From: Nakamurella endophytica
GTDB lineage: Bacteria > Actinomycetota > Actinomycetes > Mycobacteriales > Nakamurellaceae
Reading direction: 5' to 3'
Assembly: GCF_014646215.1 (NCBI RefSeq)
Contig: NZ_BMNA01000002.1
Location: 490,874 to 554,873, forward strand
Length of the DNA: 64,000 nt
Shown: positions 60,439 to 64,000 of the stretch, piece after piece
Numbering within the stretch: position 1 is the first letter of the stretch
Layout of the letters: each line of letters starts with the position of its first letter
Translations under genes and position numbers: made by a program
Notes under the pieces: generated by a model
Seen by the model: only the letters and a program-made list of their open reading frames with translations
Told to the model about the DNA's origin: nothing
Databases searched by the model: none

Positions 60439-61380
60439 GTGACCGGCGTCCCGGCAGCCGGAGCCGGCCGGGCGGACGCCATCGAGGTCGTCGAGCTGCG
60501 CCGCCGCTACGGCTCCGTGCTCGCGGTCGACGGGTTGTCGTTCAGCGTCCCCCGGGGCTCGACGACCGTGCTGATCGGCCCGAACGGCGCCGGCAAGACC
60601 TCGACCATCGAGTGCTGCGAGGGCTTCGCACCCGCCGACGGCGGGTCGGTGCGCGTGCTGGGGATGGATCCCTGGCGGGAGGCCGGCCGGCTGCGGCCCA
60701 GGATCGGCGTCATGCTGCAGGCCGGTGGAGCCCAACCGGCCGCCCGTACCGGCGAGATGCTGCGGCTGCTGGCCCGCTGCTCCGCGCGCCCGCACGACCC
60801 CGAGTGGTTGCTCGACGTGCTCGGCCTGCGCGAGGTCGAACGCACCCCGATCCGCCGGCTGTCCGGCGGCCAGGCGCAGCGCCTGTCGCTGGCCACCGCC
60901 CTCGTCGGACGCCCGGAGCTGCTCTTCCTCGACGAGCCCACCGCCGGCATGGATCCGCAGGCCCGCGGGATCGTCCGGGAACTGCTCTCGGCTGCGCGGA
61001 CCGACGGCGTGGCCGTCCTGCTGACCACGCACCTGCTGGACGAGGCGGAGACGGCGGACCAGGTGGTGATCGTGGACGAGGGTCGGGTGGTGGCCCAGGG
61101 CAGCCCGGCGGAACTGACCGCCGGCGCCTCCGGACAGCTCCGCTTCCGCGCGCCGGCCGGGTTGGACCTGCACCCGCTGCTGTCCGCCCTGCCGCTGGGC
61201 TTCCGGGCCACCGAGCCGGCGCCCGGCCGGTACCTGGTGGAGGGGCCGGTGGACCCGGCGACCGCGGCCACGGTGGCCAGCTTCTGTGCGCGGGCGGGCG
61301 TGATGCCGTCGGGGCTGGACGCCGGCGGCCGCTCCCTCGAGGAGGTCTACCTCGACCTGACCGGACGGCAACTGCGATGA
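60439..61380 (+). CDS. ABC exporter ATP-binding protein (Rv1458c-like)
   Basis: Nucleotide-binding subunit of an ABC-2 type (DrrA/NodI-like) exporter, 313 residues. Walker A GPNGAGKT is followed by Q-loop VMLQAGGAQPAARTGE, signature LSGGQAQRLSLATAL, Walker B LLFLDEPTAGMDPQ and H-loop LTTHLLDEAE. A C-terminal extension of about 90 residues contains the GRSLEEVYLDLTGRQLR end typical of DrrA proteins. The GTG at 60439 gives a length like the M. tuberculosis protein; a start at 60349 would add 30 residues. The stop overlaps the permease start as ATGA. Cargo is unknown. Confidence 0.9.
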   Translation: MTGVPAAGAGRADAIEVVELRRRYGSVLAVDGLSFSVPRGSTTVLIGPNGAGKTSTIECCEGFAPADGGSVRVLGMDPWREAGRLRPRIGVMLQAGGAQPAARTGEMLRLLARCSARPHDPEWLLDVLGLREVERTPIRRLSGGQAQRLSLATALVGRPELLFLDEPTAGMDPQARGIVRELLSAARTDGVAVLLTTHLLDEAETADQVVIVDEGRVVAQGSPAELTAGASGQLRFRAPAGLDLHPLLSALPLGFRATEPAPGRYLVEGPVDPATAATVASFCARAGVMPSGLDAGGRSLEEVYLDLTGRQLR

Positions 61381-62174
61381 CCGACCGACCCGCGCACCGC
61401 GCTCCCGCCTTCCCGGCCGGCACGTTCCGTCCCGACCCCGCTCCCGCCGGCCGCGGCCGGATGCTGGCGGCGGCGGCCGGGCTGGAACTGCGCATCACGT
61501 CCCGCAACGGCGAGCAGCTGCTGCTGGCCGTGGTCATCCCGGTCGCCGCCCTGCTCCTGCTGAGCCTGACCCGGATCGTGTCGCTGCCCGACCCGCGGGT
61601 GTCGGCCGTGGTTCCAGGCGTGCTCACCCTGGCCGTGCTGTCGGCCGGCTTCACCTCACAGGCGATCACCACCGGGTTCGACCGCCGCTACGGCGTGCTG
61701 AAGCGGCTGTCCGCTGCCGGGATGGGCCGCGGTCTGCTGCTGTCCGGCAAGGTCGCCGCCACCTCCGCGGTCGTCGTCGGCCAGGTCGTGGTCCTCGTCG
61801 CGGTGGCGTCGGCGCTCGGCTGGCGGCCGCACGGCGACCTGCTGTGGGCGGTGCTGCTGCTCGCCCTCGGCGTCGCCGCGTTCGTCGGGCTGGCGCTGCT
61901 GCTGGGCGGCGTGCTGCGCGCCGAAGCGGTGCTGGCGTTGGCGAACCTGGTGTGGCTGCTGCTCGTCGCGGTGGGCGGCGTCGTCCAACCGTTGACCGCG
62001 GCGCCGGCGTGGCTGCGCACCGTGGGAGAACTCACCCCGGCCGGCGCGCTGTCGCAGGGGCTGCGGGCGGTGCTGCAGGACGGCCACGCCCCCGGCGCGC
62101 TGCCGGTCGTGGTGCTGCTCTCGTGGACGGTCCTGGGGTGGGCCGGCGTCGTACGGTGGTTCCGATGGCAATGA
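61377..62174 (+). CDS. ABC-2 type transporter permease (Rv1457c-like)
   Basis: Membrane subunit of the exporter, 265 residues. After a polar N-terminus (about 1-30) come six hydrophobic spans, starting QLLLAVVIPVAALLLLSL. GFDRRYGVLKRLSAAGMGRGLLLSGK is the ABC-2 coupling segment following the second span. The C-terminal LTPAGALSQGLRAVLQDG is typical of DrrB-like permeases. It overlaps the ATPase gene by four bases and the ctaA start by a few, so the three genes are one operon. Exported compound unknown; linkage to ctaA is conserved in M. tuberculosis (Rv1456c-Rv1458c). Confidence 0.9.
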   Translation: MTDRPAHRAPAFPAGTFRPDPAPAGRGRMLAAAAGLELRITSRNGEQLLLAVVIPVAALLLLSLTRIVSLPDPRVSAVVPGVLTLAVLSAGFTSQAITTGFDRRYGVLKRLSAAGMGRGLLLSGKVAATSAVVVGQVVVLVAVASALGWRPHGDLLWAVLLLALGVAAFVGLALLLGGVLRAEAVLALANLVWLLLVAVGGVVQPLTAAPAWLRTVGELTPAGALSQGLRAVLQDGHAPGALPVVVLLSWTVLGWAGVVRWFRWQ

Positions 62175-63190
62175 CCGGGGTACCCCAGGACGTCCGCAGG
62201 CGCACCGCAGCCGCCCGGACGGCGACACCGGCCCGCACCGGCTCCGCGCCGGGACGGCTGCTGCGCTCCCCGCTGCTGCTGCGGATCTTCGCCTGGGCCG
62301 CGGCGATCTCGAACGGGTTGATCGCCGTCACCGGCGCGACGGTGCGGGTGACCGGGTCCGGCCTGGGGTGCGAGACGTGGCCGGAGTGCCAGCCCGGCTC
62401 GCTGGTCCCGGTCTCCCGGTCCGGCCTGGCCGCCGTGCACCAGGCCATCGAGTTCGGCAACCGCACCCTGACCGGCGTCGTCCTGATCGCCTCGCTCGGC
62501 ACCTTCGTGCTGGCCGTGCTGGCCCGGCCGCGCCGGCGCTCGGTGGTGTGGCTGGCGGCCGCGGCCCCGGTCGGCGTGCTCTTCCAGGCCGTGTGGGGCG
62601 GCATCGTCGTCCGCACCGAGCTGACCTGGTGGACCGTCGCCCCGCACATGCTGGTCTCGCTGGTCCTGCTCTTCTTCGCCATCGCCGTCGTGGTGCGGCT
62701 CGGCGAGCCGGACGGCCCGGCGGTGCCGGTGGTCCCCCGCCCGCTGCGGCTGCTGACGATGGCGACGGTCGGCGTGCTGGCGCTGCTGTGCGTGGCCGGC
62801 ACGCTGGTCACCGCCGCCGGACCGCACGCCGGCGACGACCGGACGCCCCGGCTGGACGTGCCGGTCCGCGACGTCGCCCAGGTGCACGCCGACCTGATGT
62901 TCGCCTACTTCGGGCTGCTGGTCGCCACCACGGTGGCCTTCCTGGCCGTGCGTGCCCCCCGGCGGCTGCTCGTCCGGAGCTGGGTGCTGGTCGGCGTCAC
63001 GCTCGCGCAGGGTCTGATCGGCCTGGTCCAGTTCGCCACCGGTGTGCCCGAGGTGCTCGTCGTCACGCACGTCCTGGGCGCCGTGGTGCTGGTCGCCACC
63101 GCCGCCGCCGTGCTGTTCGCCACCCGCACCCGGGACGGTGCTGCGACTCCCGCGGTCACCGGCCCCGTCGCGGAGGCCGCGGCCCGCTGA
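62165..63190 (+). CDS. ctaA: Heme A synthase CtaA/COX15
   Basis: Membrane enzyme that oxidises the heme O C8 methyl group to make heme A for aa3 cytochrome c oxidase, 341 residues and eight spans. The four heme-ligand histidines are His92 (VHQAIEFGNR), His161 (APHMLV), His241 (QVHADL) and His302 (VTHVLG), with catalytic Glu96. The pair Cys69/Cys75 in LGCETWPEC matches the disulfide loop of Bacillus CtaA. The ATG at 62165 overlaps the permease gene; an ATG at 62171 would do as well. It is the Rv1456c equivalent. The farnesyltransferase CtaB is not within view. Confidence 0.95.
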   Translation: MAMTGVPQDVRRRTAAARTATPARTGSAPGRLLRSPLLLRIFAWAAAISNGLIAVTGATVRVTGSGLGCETWPECQPGSLVPVSRSGLAAVHQAIEFGNRTLTGVVLIASLGTFVLAVLARPRRRSVVWLAAAAPVGVLFQAVWGGIVVRTELTWWTVAPHMLVSLVLLFFAIAVVVRLGEPDGPAVPVVPRPLRLLTMATVGVLALLCVAGTLVTAAGPHAGDDRTPRLDVPVRDVAQVHADLMFAYFGLLVATTVAFLAVRAPRRLLVRSWVLVGVTLAQGLIGLVQFATGVPEVLVVTHVLGAVVLVATAAAVLFATRTRDGAATPAVTGPVAEAAAR

Positions 63191-63280
63191 CCCGCACGGC
63201 GGCAGGGACGTCGCCGTCGGGACGATGTCGCGCGCGATGACGGTGTCGCCGGGACCGTGACGTCCGGCCCGCGCGCCGGG

Positions 63281-64000
63281 TCAGGACAGGGCGGGAAAGG
63301 CCGGCAGGGCCTGCACGGTGCCGGAGCTGTCCAGCCGGCCGGCCCAGACCTGCAGCACCACCTGGTCGACCCGCCGCGGGCGGTGCGAGATGACGCTCTC
63401 CCACTGCGGCACGGTGAGCGTAGTCCACGGCGCCGCCCCGCCGACCCCGGTCGGGAACAGCACCCCGGGCTGGAACGTGACCACGGTGACCGGCCCGTCC
63501 CCGTCCCAGTGGTCGGCGATCTGCTGCAGCGTCACCGGCGACGTCGAGAACGTCTGCACCGCCGCCGTCCCGGGACATAGTTCCTGCACGGCCGGCAGCA
63601 TGGTCCCGGTGGGCGGGTAGTTGCCGACCTGCACGAGCAGCCCGTCGCCGGCCAGCGAGCACATCCGCAGCGCCAGGTCGTAGGTGCCCTGGCCCTCCCT
63701 GGCCCCGAACATCGGTCCCCAGGTCAGGACCGGCAGCACCGCCAGGACCGCCCCGAGCAGCACCGCGATCCCGGACCACGCCGGTGCCCGGCGCCGCGCC
63801 AGCAGGCCGGCGGCACGGCGCAGGCCGTACGCGGCGCCGAGGAGCAGGCCGGGCACGATGACCGGCAGCAGCCGCCGGAACGCCCAGACCTGGTCGGGGG
63901 TGATCGAGACGGCGTTCAGGTAGAAGGCCGCCGCCACCGCCGGCACCGCGGCGACGGCGAGCAGTCGGGTGTCACGCCGGACACCGTCCACCGTCGCGGT
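63281..64000 (-). CDS. Membrane protein C-terminal part, truncated at the right edge
   Basis: The frame is open to the window end, so the N-terminus is missing; about 239 codons are visible. The part seen has three or four hydrophobic segments (AVAAVPAVAAAFYLN, LLPVIVPGLLLGAAYG, WSGIAVLLGAVLAVLPVL) followed by a roughly 130-residue extracytoplasmic domain with GPVTVVTFQPGVLFP and ending VQALPAFPALS. The pattern, including PDQVWAFRRLLPVIVPG, resembles the end of GT-C/DUF2029-type membrane glycosyltransferases or other polytopic proteins of unknown function. It converges on ctaA after 90 bp. No catalytic motif is within view. Confidence 0.7.
   Translation of the reverse strand, partial: TATVDGVRRDTRLLAVAAVPAVAAAFYLNAVSITPDQVWAFRRLLPVIVPGLLLGAAYGLRRAAGLLARRRAPAWSGIAVLLGAVLAVLPVLTWGPMFGAREGQGTYDLALRMCSLAGDGLLVQVGNYPPTGTMLPAVQELCPGTAAVQTFSTSPVTLQQIADHWDGDGPVTVVTFQPGVLFPTGVGGAAPWTTLTVPQWESVISHRPRRVDQVVLQVWAGRLDSSGTVQALPAFPALS

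Overview
This 64-kb window is very GC-rich chromosomal DNA of a Gram-positive actinobacterium. The evidence is overlapping ATGA/GTGA gene junctions, frequent GTG starts, several TANNNT -10 boxes only 6-8 nt before a start codon (leaderless genes), and lineage markers: MptB, DUF3097, acVLRF1, SCO4848, F420-type nitroreductase, AcnR, SufR and InhA-type enoyl reductase. The backbone follows, from memory, the Mycobacterium tuberculosis order Rv1488 to Rv1456c (SPFH, NfeD, Rv1486c, inhA, fabG, VWA, DUF58, moxR, RipA, acn, TetR, Rv1473A/Rv1473, suf operon, MptB, ABC pair, CtaA), with insertions. A Nakamurella/Frankiales/Pseudonocardiales-like host fits, but species cannot be named. No rRNA, tRNA, CRISPR, insertion sequence or prophage was seen.

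Region 0-14.2 kb is accessory catabolism and signalling: a 5'-truncated class III aminotransferase, an alpha/beta hydrolase, a GAF-EAL phosphodiesterase, an SDR and a Ddn-like oxidoreductase. Then comes one tightly coupled minus-strand operon: peptide-binding lipoprotein, two permeases, two ATPases, an M20 amidohydrolase, a P1/S58 (DmpA/NylC-type) aminopeptidase and an aldehyde dehydrogenase. It reads as import and stepwise degradation of a peptide or amide of unknown identity.

Region 14.3-29 kb is cell envelope. It holds NfeD/SPFH, a DUF3097 gene and an Rv1486c-like gene separated by a tandem-repeat array, the FAS-II pair fabG/inhA, the MoxR-DUF58-VWA module, a MobA-like protein and a large secreted NlpC/P60 hydrolase with two Excalibur domains. 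On the other strand are a small membrane protein and a YGQQG-repeat single-pass membrane protein.

Region 29-43 kb has the acnA-acnR operon, with a 16-bp AcnR-type operator over the promoter, a thioester-domain LPXTG surface protein, a lipoprotein, and a sugar locus (binding protein, two permeases, PfkB kinase, GH4 glycosidase).

Region 43-51 kb carries an HTH protein and ABC-F ATPase, a VOC protein, an aldo/keto reductase, SCO4848, acVLRF1, a dNTPase, a zinc metallopeptidase and a zinc alcohol dehydrogenase. Region 51-64 kb is the sufR-B-D-C-S-U-DUF59 Fe-S assembly operon with an apparent SufR operator at its leaderless start. Divergent from it are mptB, an ABC exporter pair and heme A synthase ctaA, followed by a right-truncated membrane protein.
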